From JALZBL01 sp040004775 (lineage in GTDB: Bacteria; Actinomycetota; Actinomycetes; Mycobacteriales; Jatrophihabitantaceae): a stretch of DNA of 21,169 nt. Shown here one piece after another: positions 13,108 through 19,906 of this stretch (positions are counted from its first letter, which is position 1; each line of letters opens with the position of its first letter). The notes under the pieces are model-generated. The model searched no databases and had not been told where the DNA came from. It worked only from the letters and a program-made list of their open reading frames with translations. Where the stretch lies: positions 1 through 21,169 of the forward strand of contig JBDUAD010000047.1 of assembly GCA_040004775.1 (NCBI GenBank), given 5' to 3'. Position numbers and translations under genes: made by a program.

Positions 13108-14478
13108 TCAGTTGCGGGTCGCCGGCTCCCCCGCGGCGGCGGTCGTCGCGTCGTAGCGCCAGAACGGGCGCACCAGCACGCCGAGCACGGCCACCACCGC
13201 CGCGCAGGCCAGCCCGCCGCCGACCCACGAGACCGTGGCCGAGGTCAGGTCGGCGCCGACGCCGGCCCGCAGGTCGCCCAGGCGCGGCCCGCCGGCGACC
13301 ACGGCGATGAACACCCCCTGCATCCGGCCGCGCATCTCGTCCGGCGCATAGGTCTGCAGGATGGTCTGGCGGTAGACCGCGCTGACCAGGTCGGCCGCGC
13401 CGGCCACGGCCAGCAACAGCACGGCCAGCCACAACGAGGACGCCAGCCCAGCAAGGGCCACCGACAGGCCCCAGCCGACGATGGCGAGAGTCAAGGCGAC
13501 GCCCTGGCGCCGGACCCGGCCAATCCAGCCGCTGCTCAGGCCGCCCACCACCGCGCCGATGGCGATCGCGGCGTACAGCGGACCGACCGAGCCGCCGAAT
13601 CGATCGTCGGCGACCTCGGGGTACAGCGAGCGAGGCATGGCCAGCACCATGGCCACGATGTCGACCCCGAAGGACATGAGCAGGACCGGACGGCTGGCGA
13701 TGAAGCGCAGCCCGTCGACCACCGAGCGCAGCCCGGCTTTGGCCAGCGTGCCGTCGGGCGGGATGGACGGCAGGCGCAGCGCTGAATACAGCGCGACGGT
13801 GAACAGGGCGGCGTCGATGCCGTAGGCCAGCGAGAAGCCGCCGGACAGCTGTAGGAGCACACCGGCCAACAGCGGACCGAGAACCGACCCCACGTTGCCC
13901 ACGGTGAAGTTCAGCGTGTTGGCCGACGGCACCAAGTCGGTGGGCACGATGCGCGGAATGATCGCGCCGCGCGCGGCCGAGGCGATGGCAAAGAAGCCCG
14001 ACTGCACGGACACCAGCACGAGGATCACGCCCACCCGGTCCACGTGCAGCACGGACTGGGCCAGCAACGCCAGTGTGACCAGCCAAGTGCCGATCGAACT
14101 CAGTAGATAGAGGATCCGACGGTCCATGGCGTCGGCGATCGCGCCGCCGTAGAGACCGAACACCACCAGCGGGATGAGGCCGACCAGTCCGACCAGGCCG
14201 ACCACGAACGAGGACTTGGACAACGCGTACACCTGCACCGGCACCGCGACCTGGGTCAGCATGGTGCCGATGAACGCAGTGCCCTGGCCGACGAGCAGAC
14301 GGCGGTAGGGCAGCACGGCCAGCGGGCGGGTGTCGGCCAGGTGGGTGCGCAAAAAGCCGCCACCGACCCGTTCCGGCGACTCCTCCACCACCGAGACGGC
14401 CGGGTCGTCCGTGTCGATCCCGACGTCGACCGCGTCGATCCCGACGTCGACCGACGAAGGGGAGCGACGATCGACCAC
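13108..14478 (-). CDS. MFS transporter, EntS-like exporter
   Basis: A 456-residue inner-membrane protein with about 12 hydrophobic helices of the MFS_3 / enterobactin-exporter type. Marks include RRLLVGQGTAFIGTMLTQVAVPVQVY in helix 1, the loop motif GGAIADAMDRRILYLLSS after helix 2, NVGSVLGPLLAGVLLQ, and APDEMRGRMQGVF in the second half. The substrate (siderophore, drug or other) cannot be told. The GTG at 14478 adds ~45 acidic residues before the first helix, partly from a 21-bp duplication. A later start near GGGFLRTHLADTRPLAVLPYRR would give the usual ~415 residues and is a real alternative. The frame stays open far upstream, but that is shadow of the neighbours. It diverges from the NmrA-like gene. 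Confidence 0.88.
   Translation of the reverse strand: MVDRRSPSSVDVGIDAVDVGIDTDDPAVSVVEESPERVGGGFLRTHLADTRPLAVLPYRRLLVGQGTAFIGTMLTQVAVPVQVYALSKSSFVVGLVGLVGLIPLVVFGLYGGAIADAMDRRILYLLSSIGTWLVTLALLAQSVLHVDRVGVILVLVSVQSGFFAIASAARGAIIPRIVPTDLVPSANTLNFTVGNVGSVLGPLLAGVLLQLSGGFSLAYGIDAALFTVALYSALRLPSIPPDGTLAKAGLRSVVDGLRFIASRPVLLMSFGVDIVAMVLAMPRSLYPEVADDRFGGSVGPLYAAIAIGAVVGGLSSGWIGRVRRQGVALTLAIVGWGLSVALAGLASSLWLAVLLLAVAGAADLVSAVYRQTILQTYAPDEMRGRMQGVFIAVVAGGPRLGDLRAGVGADLTSATVSWVGGGLACAAVVAVLGVLVRPFWRYDATTAAAGEPATRN
14413..14454. repeat. 21-bp direct duplication in the exporter N-terminus
   Basis: Two 21-bp units, each starting GTCGATCCCGACGTCGACCG and differing in the last base only. Read on the minus strand they encode a doubled VDVGIDA/T stretch at the start of the MFS gene, within a part not conserved in the family. 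Confidence 0.9.
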
Positions 14479-14550
14479 CTCGAGAAGTCTGCCGGGTCGT
14501 CGTCCCGCGAACGCAGGCGGGCCACGGCGACGCTGATCTACGGTGCCCGA

Positions 14551-15417
14551 ATGGGCAACGCCTGGCCGGTGGGGCCGGTAATGGTCACCGGTGCAACCGG
14601 GACGGTGGGACGGTCGGTGGTCGAGCAGTTGCTGGCCGCGGGCCGGCCCGTCCGGACCGGGGTGCGGAACCCGGCGACGGCCGATCTGCCTCCCGGTGTC
14701 GAGGTCGTCCGCCTCGACTTCACCGATCGGGCGACGGTCGCTCCCGCGCTGGCCGGAGCGGAGGGGCTCTTCCTCATGCGACCACCGGCGATCAGCGACG
14801 TGGGGACGGCGCTGGGACCGCTCGTCGAATCGGCCGGGGCCGCCGGCGTGAGCCGCGTGGTCGCGCTGTCGGTGATGGGCGTCAACCCGGCGATGCCGCA
14901 TTGGCGGATGGAGCGCATGGTGCGCAAAGCCGGCCTTGACCTGACCGCGCTGCGGCCGGCGTACTTTGCCCAGAATTTCGTCACCGCCTTTGGCGCCGAC
15001 ATCCGGCGGAGATCCCAACTGCGCCTGGCCTGCGGAAACGGGCGGCTGTCCTTCGTCGACACGCGCGACGTCGCTGCGGTCGCGGCCCGGGTCCTGGCCG
15101 AGCCTGGCCGATTCGATCCCGGGCCGGTCACCTTGACCGGCCCCGAGGCCCTCAGCTTCGAAGACGTGGCCTCGGTGCTCTCCGACGCACTCGGCCGGCG
15201 TGTGGTCTACGTGGCCCAGAGCCTGCGAAAGCGGCGGCGGGAGCTGCGGGCCGAGGGCCTGGACCCGGCGCTCGTCCGGGTACAACTGGTCATCGACGCG
15301 ACCACCCGGCTCGGGCTGGCCAAGAAGGTCACCGACGACCTGCCCCGGATCCTGGAGCGTCCGGCCGGCACCCTGGCCCAGTTCGTCGCCGACTACCGCG
15401 CGGCGTGGATTACGTGA
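14551..15417 (+). CDS. NmrA-like NAD(P)-binding protein
   Basis: A 288-residue atypical short-chain dehydrogenase of the NmrA / NAD(P)H-azoreductase-like group. The nucleotide-binding motif is VTGATGTVG (Gly14, Gly17, Gly20), followed by GRPVRTGVRNP, VVRLDFTD and LTALRPAYFAQNF. The catalytic Tyr-x3-Lys of classical reductases is not evident, so it may bind NAD(P) as a sensor or act on quinone-like substrates. ATG 14551 is used. ATG 14581, preceded by GGTGGGG and starting exactly at MVTGATG, is an equally good start and would give 278 residues. It diverges from the MFS gene and converges on pdxH with only 7 bases between stops. Confidence 0.85.
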   Translation: MGNAWPVGPVMVTGATGTVGRSVVEQLLAAGRPVRTGVRNPATADLPPGVEVVRLDFTDRATVAPALAGAEGLFLMRPPAISDVGTALGPLVESAGAAGVSRVVALSVMGVNPAMPHWRMERMVRKAGLDLTALRPAYFAQNFVTAFGADIRRRSQLRLACGNGRLSFVDTRDVAAVAARVLAEPGRFDPGPVTLTGPEALSFEDVASVLSDALGRRVVYVAQSLRKRRRELRAEGLDPALVRVQLVIDATTRLGLAKKVTDDLPRILERPAGTLAQFVADYRAAWIT

Positions 15418-15424
15418 CGGACAG

Positions 15425-16132
15425 TCAGGGCGCCAGCCGTTCCACCCGCCAGGTGGAACCGTCGAGCCGGTACTGCAGCCGGTCGTGCATCCGGCCCATT
15501 CGCCCCTGCCAGAACTCCGCCCGTTCCGGCCGTAGGCGGAAGCCGCTCCAGCCGGGCGGCGGAGGAACGACGTCCATGCCGGCGAAGCGTTGCTCGACGG
15601 CGGCCAGGGCGGCATCGAGTGCGTCGCGGCCGGCCACCACGTGTGACTGGGTCGAGGCCCACGCGCCGAGCTGGGACTCCCGAGGCCGGGTGGCGAAGTA
15701 GGCCTCGGTCTCGGCCCGCGGCACCGGGGCGGTCCGGCCGGCCAGGCGGACCTGGCGTTCGAGGGGCAGCCAGGCGAAGACCGCCTCCGCCCACGGCTGG
15801 GCGGCCAGATCCCGCCCCTTGGCCGAGTCGTGGTTGGTGAAGAAGACCAGCCCGTCGGCGGTCACCGCCTTGGCCAGCACCGTGCGCACGGACGGTCGCC
15901 CGGCGGCGTCGGCGGTGGCCAGCTGGATTGCGTTGGGCTCGACCACCCGTTCGTCGAGCACCGCGTCGGCGAACCAGGCGTCGAACTGCTCGCTCCAGGT
16001 CGGGCGCAGGTCGGCCTCGGTCAGCTCGCCCCGGCGGTAGGCCACGCGCATCCCGGCCAACGGTGGCGGGGCGAGGAATGCCGGCCCGCCGACGTCCGAG
16101 TTCCCCGGCACCTCACCACTCACTGGCGTCAT
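15425..16132 (-). CDS. pdxH: Pyridoxamine 5'-phosphate oxidase
   Basis: An FMN enzyme that oxidises pyridoxamine or pyridoxine 5'-phosphate to pyridoxal 5'-phosphate. The 235 residues include MRVAYRRGELTEADLRPTW, NAIQLATADAAGRPSVRTVL, FFTNHDSAKGRDL, RQVRLAGRTAPV, the R-P-R-E-S-Q-L-G-A-W-A-S-Q-like block TRPRESQLGAWASTQS, and the conserved C-terminal FRLRPERAEFWQGRMGRMHDRLQYR. The ATG at 16132 is natural, with a short unconserved leader peptide before the core. A four-copy 19-bp repeat starts 12 bases upstream. It diverges from citA; SerC in the facing operon is a PLP enzyme, a sensible metabolic pairing. Confidence 0.95.
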   Translation of the reverse strand: MTPVSGEVPGNSDVGGPAFLAPPPLAGMRVAYRRGELTEADLRPTWSEQFDAWFADAVLDERVVEPNAIQLATADAAGRPSVRTVLAKAVTADGLVFFTNHDSAKGRDLAAQPWAEAVFAWLPLERQVRLAGRTAPVPRAETEAYFATRPRESQLGAWASTQSHVVAGRDALDAALAAVEQRFAGMDVVPPPPGWSGFRLRPERAEFWQGRMGRMHDRLQYRLDGSTWRVERLAP

Positions 16133-16143
16133 GCTGCCATGCG

Positions 16144-16219
16144 CCCTGCGGACCGTGACCCGCCCTGCGACTGTGACCCGCCCCTGCGGACTGTGACCCG
16201 CCCTGCGAACTGTGACCCG
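16144..16219. repeat. Four tandem ~19-bp repeats between pdxH and citA
   Basis: Units at 16144-16162, 16163-16180, 16181-16200 and 16201-16219 follow CCCTGCGRACYGTGACCCG with one-base length changes (19, 18, 20, 19 bp). A degraded fifth, CCGTGCAGAGG, follows. The GTGACCCG half is invariant. Because unit lengths vary, it is not coding; its place 12 bases from the pdxH ATG suggests operator sites. Confidence 0.8.
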
Positions 16220-16354
16220 CCGTGCAGAGGTCGCCCGCCGGAGCGCAGGGTCGGCCCGGGTGCGGCGGCGGATCACCGGCCGCACTAGGGTCGCGATCGA
16301 ATCCGTCGTCGCCGGCGGATCCCCGCCGTGCACGCGGAAACGAGGATGAGGCAG

Positions 16355-17458
16355 ATGGCCGACTACAGCCCCGGCCTTGAGGGTGTCATCGCCTTCGAGA
16401 CCGAGATCGCCGAACCCGACAAGGACGGCGGCGCGCTGCGCTACCGCGGCGTCGACATCGAGGACCTCGCCGGCCACGTGACCTTCGGCAACGTGTGGGC
16501 CCTGCTCGTCGACGGCAAGTTCGGACCGGGACTGCCGCCGGCCGAGCCGTTCCCCATCCCGGTGCACACCGGCGACGTCCGCGTCGACGTGCAGGCCGCA
16601 CTGGCCATGCTCGCGCCGGTCTGGGGCTACCGCCCGCTGCTGGACACCAGTAACGACGAGGCCCGCGAACAGCTGGCCCGGGCGTCGGTCATGGCCCTGT
16701 CCTACGTGGCTCAGTCGGCCCGCGGGGTCGGCATACCGGCGGTGCCGCAGTCGCGCATCGACCAGAGCAGGACCATCGTTGAGCGGTTCATGGTCCGCTG
16801 GCGCGGCGAGCCCGACCCGGCCCAGGTCAGGGCGGTGGACGCCTATTTCGTCTCCGCGGCCGAGCACGGCATGAACGCCTCCACGTTCACCGCGCGGGTG
16901 ATCGCCTCCACCGGAGCGGACGTGGCCGCCGCCATGTCCGGTGCGATCGGCGCCATGAGCGGCCCGCTGCACGGCGGCGCGCCGGCCCGGGTGCTGCCGA
17001 TGATCGAGCAGGTGGAGAGCAACGGCGACGCCCGCAAGGTGGTGGCCAGGATCCTGGACCGCAAGGAGCGCCTCATGGGCTTCGGGCACCGGGTCTACCG
17101 GGCCGAGGACCCACGGGCCCGCGTCCTGCGCCGCACCTGTCGAGAGCTCGACGCGCCCCGCTTCGAGGCGGCCGACGCGCTGGAACAGGCCGCTCTGGCC
17201 GAGCTGCGGGAGCGGCGCCCCGACCGCCCGATCGAGACCAACGTCGAGTTCTGGGCCGCGGTGATCCTCGACTTCGCCGGCGTCCCGCCGCACATGATGC
17301 CGGCCATGTTCACCTGCGCCCGCACGGCCGGCTGGGGTGCGCACATCATGGAGCAGAAGCGCACCGGGCGTCTGGTCCGCCCGTCGGCGCGCTACATCGG
17401 CCCCGACCCGCGCAAGCCCAGCGACGTCGAGGGCTGGGAACAGATCGCCCACGACTGA
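16355..17458 (+). CDS. citA: Citrate synthase 2
   Basis: Condenses acetyl-CoA and oxaloacetate to citrate (or 2-methylcitrate in some relatives). The 367 residues track M. tuberculosis CitA throughout: PGLEGVIAFETEIAEPDKDG, ALRYRGVDIEDLAGHVTFG, AAEHGMNASTFTARVIASTG, GPLHGGAP (His206), MGFGHRVYRAEDPRARVLR (His245) and ETNVEFWAAVILDF. The usual catalytic Asp of the last motif is Glu298, which is typical of this subgroup. ATG 16355 is preferred because GAGG lies upstream and MADYSPGLEG is where homology starts; 16346 and GTG 16328 are alternatives. TAGGGT about 70 bases upstream is a possible -10. It heads the citA-ltrA-serC cluster, with ltrA 13 bases after its stop. Confidence 0.95.
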   Translation: MADYSPGLEGVIAFETEIAEPDKDGGALRYRGVDIEDLAGHVTFGNVWALLVDGKFGPGLPPAEPFPIPVHTGDVRVDVQAALAMLAPVWGYRPLLDTSNDEAREQLARASVMALSYVAQSARGVGIPAVPQSRIDQSRTIVERFMVRWRGEPDPAQVRAVDAYFVSAAEHGMNASTFTARVIASTGADVAAAMSGAIGAMSGPLHGGAPARVLPMIEQVESNGDARKVVARILDRKERLMGFGHRVYRAEDPRARVLRRTCRELDAPRFEAADALEQAALAELRERRPDRPIETNVEFWAAVILDFAGVPPHMMPAMFTCARTAGWGAHIMEQKRTGRLVRPSARYIGPDPRKPSDVEGWEQIAHD

Positions 17459-17471
17459 CGCTGGAGGGCGC

Positions 17472-18668
17472 ATGACCGGTGTGCTGGAGTCGGTACGCGC
17501 CCACCTGTACCCCACGGACGACTCCCATCGGGTCACGAACCTGGAGTTGTTCTTCGACCTCGTCTTCGTCTTCGCGATCACCAATCTGACGCAGTTCATG
17601 GAGCACGACGTCGGCGGGACGACGGTGCTCGAAGGCATCATCACCCTGGCCCTCATCTGGTTCGGCTGGTGCGCCTACACCTGGCTCGGTAACGCAGCCA
17701 AGGCCGACGAGGGGCTGCTGCGGCTGGCGATGATCCTGGCCATGGCCAGCATGTTCTTCGTGGCCATCAGCGTCCCCTACGCCTTCGACGAGTCCAGCAA
17801 TGCCGCGGTCGTGCTGGCCGTGGCCTACTGCGTCGTCCGGCTGACCCACCTGTGCGTGTACTTGATCGTGGCCGGGGACGACCATCAGCTGCGCAGCGTG
17901 GTCCTCGGGATGCTCGCCGTCGCCGCCGTGGCGCTGGTCGTCCTGGTGACCGGTGCGGTGATCGGCGGCGGGGCGCAGAAGTGGTGGTGGCTGACCGCGG
18001 TGACCATCGACCAGCTGGGGGTGTACTTCGTGCGCTCCACCCGCTGGCGGCTCACCAGCGCCTCCCACTTCGCCGAGCGGTTCGGATTGATCGTGCTCAT
18101 CGCCATCGGCGAGTCGGTGGTCGGCGTCGGCCTGGCCAGTTCCACACCGGAGTTGACCGTCCGGGTGGCAATCGCCTTGGTGGCCGGCCTGGCCATTGCC
18201 GTGGCCCTCTGGTGGCTGTACTTCGACGTCGTCGCGCTGGTCGCCGAGGAGGTGCTGCGGGCGTCGAGCGGAGTCCGCCGGGCCCGGCTGGCCCGCGACT
18301 CCTACACCTACATCCACCTGCCGATGGTCGGCGGGATCGTCTTCACCGCGATGGGCCTGGTCCTGCTCATCGAGGACCACGGCCACATCGACGCCGGCCG
18401 CTACGCCCTCTACGGCGGCATCGCCGCCTACCTGATCGCCCACCTGTTGTTCCGCTGGCGCAACATCGGTTCGATCAACCGCGGCCGGGCGGTCGTCGCC
18501 GTGCTCCTCCTGATCGCCCTGCCCGTGATGGGCGGCCTCAGCCCGCTGGGCCAGCTGGCCGTGCCGGCGGTGCTGCTCGTCGGCTTGATCAGCTACGAGG
18601 TGCACGCCTTCCGCGAGCCCCGCGAGCGGGTCCGGCACCGGGTGCCGATGGAAGAATCGCCGGCGTGA
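17472..18668 (+). CDS. LtrA-family integral membrane protein
   Basis: A 398-residue polytopic membrane protein of the low temperature requirement A family (PF06772), of unknown biochemical function. The signature ELFFDLVFVFAITNLTQF begins at about residue 25. Some ten to twelve hydrophobic helices follow, with FAERFGLIVLIAIGESVVGVG and ALWWLYFD in the middle, as in the family. The ATG at 17472 follows GGAGGG at 4 bases, a strong site. It starts 13 bases after citA and overlaps serC by 4 bases, so the three are probably one transcript and serC translation depends on ltrA. Nothing known about LtrA explains this pairing. Confidence 0.9.
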   Translation: MTGVLESVRAHLYPTDDSHRVTNLELFFDLVFVFAITNLTQFMEHDVGGTTVLEGIITLALIWFGWCAYTWLGNAAKADEGLLRLAMILAMASMFFVAISVPYAFDESSNAAVVLAVAYCVVRLTHLCVYLIVAGDDHQLRSVVLGMLAVAAVALVVLVTGAVIGGGAQKWWWLTAVTIDQLGVYFVRSTRWRLTSASHFAERFGLIVLIAIGESVVGVGLASSTPELTVRVAIALVAGLAIAVALWWLYFDVVALVAEEVLRASSGVRRARLARDSYTYIHLPMVGGIVFTAMGLVLLIEDHGHIDAGRYALYGGIAAYLIAHLLFRWRNIGSINRGRAVVAVLLLIALPVMGGLSPLGQLAVPAVLLVGLISYEVHAFREPRERVRHRVPMEESPA

Positions 18669-19798
18669 GTGCCACCGCCGCACCGGCGATCGTCATCCCG
18701 TCCGCGCTGCTGCCCGCCGACGGCCGGTTCGGGTCCGGGCCGTCCAAGGTGCCGGTCGCCGCGGTGCGCCAGATGGCCGCGCAGGCCCCGTTCGGCACCA
18801 GCCACCGCCAGGCTCCGGTCCGCACTTTGGTCGCCCGGGTGCGTGCGGGCCTGGGCCAGCTGCTCGCGGTGCCCGACGGGTACGAGGTACTGGCCGGCAA
18901 CGGCGGGTCGACCGCCTTCTGGGACGCGGCTGCGTTCGGGCTGGTACAGGAGCGAGCCCAGCACGTGGTCTGCGGGGAATTCTCGGCCAAATTCGCCGCC
19001 ATCACGACGGGCGCCCCGTTCCTGGCCGCGCCGGACGTCCGGCGAGTCGAGCCCGGAGCGGGCCGCGAGCCGGTGGCCGCCGTGGGCGTGGACACCTACG
19101 CCTGGCCGCAGAACGAGACGTCGACCGGGGTGACGCTTCCGGTGCGACGCGTGAGGGGCGCCGATGACGGCGCGTTGATGCTGGTCGACGCCACCTCATC
19201 GGCGGGCGCGATCGAGACCGATCTGGCCGAGGTGGACGCCTACTATTTCGCGCCGCAGAAGGTGTTCGCGGCCGAGGCCGGTCTGTGGTTCGCCGTGCTG
19301 GCACCGGCCGCACTGGAGCGGGTGGCCGCGATCGCCGGCGGTGGCCGGTGGATCCCGCCCTCGCTCGACCTCCAGTTGGCGCTGGCCAACTCGCGGCTGG
19401 ACCAGACCTACAACACGCCGGCCATCGGCAGCCTGTGGCTGATGGCCCACCAGGTCGAGGACCTGCTGGCCCGCGGTGGCGTGCACTGGGCCGCGGCCCG
19501 CAGCGCGGCGTCCGCCGCTGCCCTCTACGGCTGGGCCGAGCGCAGCCACTACGCGACCCCGTTCGTCGCCGACCCGGCGCGCCGTAGCCCGGTGGTGGGC
19601 ACCATCGACCTCGACCCGGCAATCGACGCGGCCTGGGTGGCGGCCACGCTGCGGGCCAACGGTGTGGTCGACACCGAGCCCTACCGCGGCCTCGGCCGCA
19701 ACCAGCTGCGCATCGGGATGTATCCGGCGGTCGACCCGGGCGACGTCGCCGCTCTGACCGCCTGCATCGACTTCGTGGTCGGCGCGGCGGCGGCGTGA
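18665..19798 (+). CDS. serC: Phosphoserine aminotransferase
   Basis: A PLP-dependent class V aminotransferase that converts 3-phosphohydroxypyruvate and glutamate to phosphoserine. The 377 residues match the mycobacterial type: DGRFGSGPSKVP, FGTSHRQAPV, LAGNGGSTAFWDAAAFGL, MLVDATSSAGAIETD, the PLP lysine in YYFAPQKVFAAEAGLWF (Lys199), NTPAIGSLWLMA and VDTEPYRGLGRNQLRIGMYP. The GTG at 18665 overlaps the ltrA stop (GTGA) and fixes the start. In M. tuberculosis serC also lies next to sepH and near citA, so the arrangement is partly ancestral. Confidence 0.95.
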   Translation: MSATAAPAIVIPSALLPADGRFGSGPSKVPVAAVRQMAAQAPFGTSHRQAPVRTLVARVRAGLGQLLAVPDGYEVLAGNGGSTAFWDAAAFGLVQERAQHVVCGEFSAKFAAITTGAPFLAAPDVRRVEPGAGREPVAAVGVDTYAWPQNETSTGVTLPVRRVRGADDGALMLVDATSSAGAIETDLAEVDAYYFAPQKVFAAEAGLWFAVLAPAALERVAAIAGGGRWIPPSLDLQLALANSRLDQTYNTPAIGSLWLMAHQVEDLLARGGVHWAAARSAASAAALYGWAERSHYATPFVADPARRSPVVGTIDLDPAIDAAWVAATLRANGVVDTEPYRGLGRNQLRIGMYPAVDPGDVAALTACIDFVVGAAAA

Positions 19799-19894
19799 GC
19801 GAGTGGTTCGGCCGCGCTGGGCGGGGACCGGGAATGGGCTCGGACCGGTCCGGATAACCCCGCGATCCTCGGCCGTTTCGGCGCTGTGGTGGCC

Positions 19895-19900
19895 TACAGT
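19895..19900 (+). promoter_or_regulatory. Possible -10 element of sepH
   Basis: TACAGT lies 6 bases before the sepH ATG and no Shine-Dalgarno is present, so transcription could start at or next to the A of the ATG (leaderless). No convincing -35 is visible in the 108-base gap after serC. Confidence 0.3.
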
Positions 19901-19906
19901 CACACA

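Noticed and set aside
14479..15615. Extension of the MFS frame upstream
   Set aside because: The frame is open because it lies antisense to the NmrA-like gene; no homology before about 14370.
16133..17656. Extension of the pdxH frame upstream through citA
   Set aside because: Antisense to citA and crosses the length-variable repeat array; not coding.
17852..18664. Extension of the serC frame upstream inside ltrA
   Set aside because: Arg/Pro/Gly-rich shadow of ltrA; serC homology starts right after the GTG at 18665.
17346..18683. 445-codon open frame on the minus strand
   Set aside because: It is antisense to ltrA and citA; composition is His/Gln/Asp-rich, typical of reverse-strand shadow.
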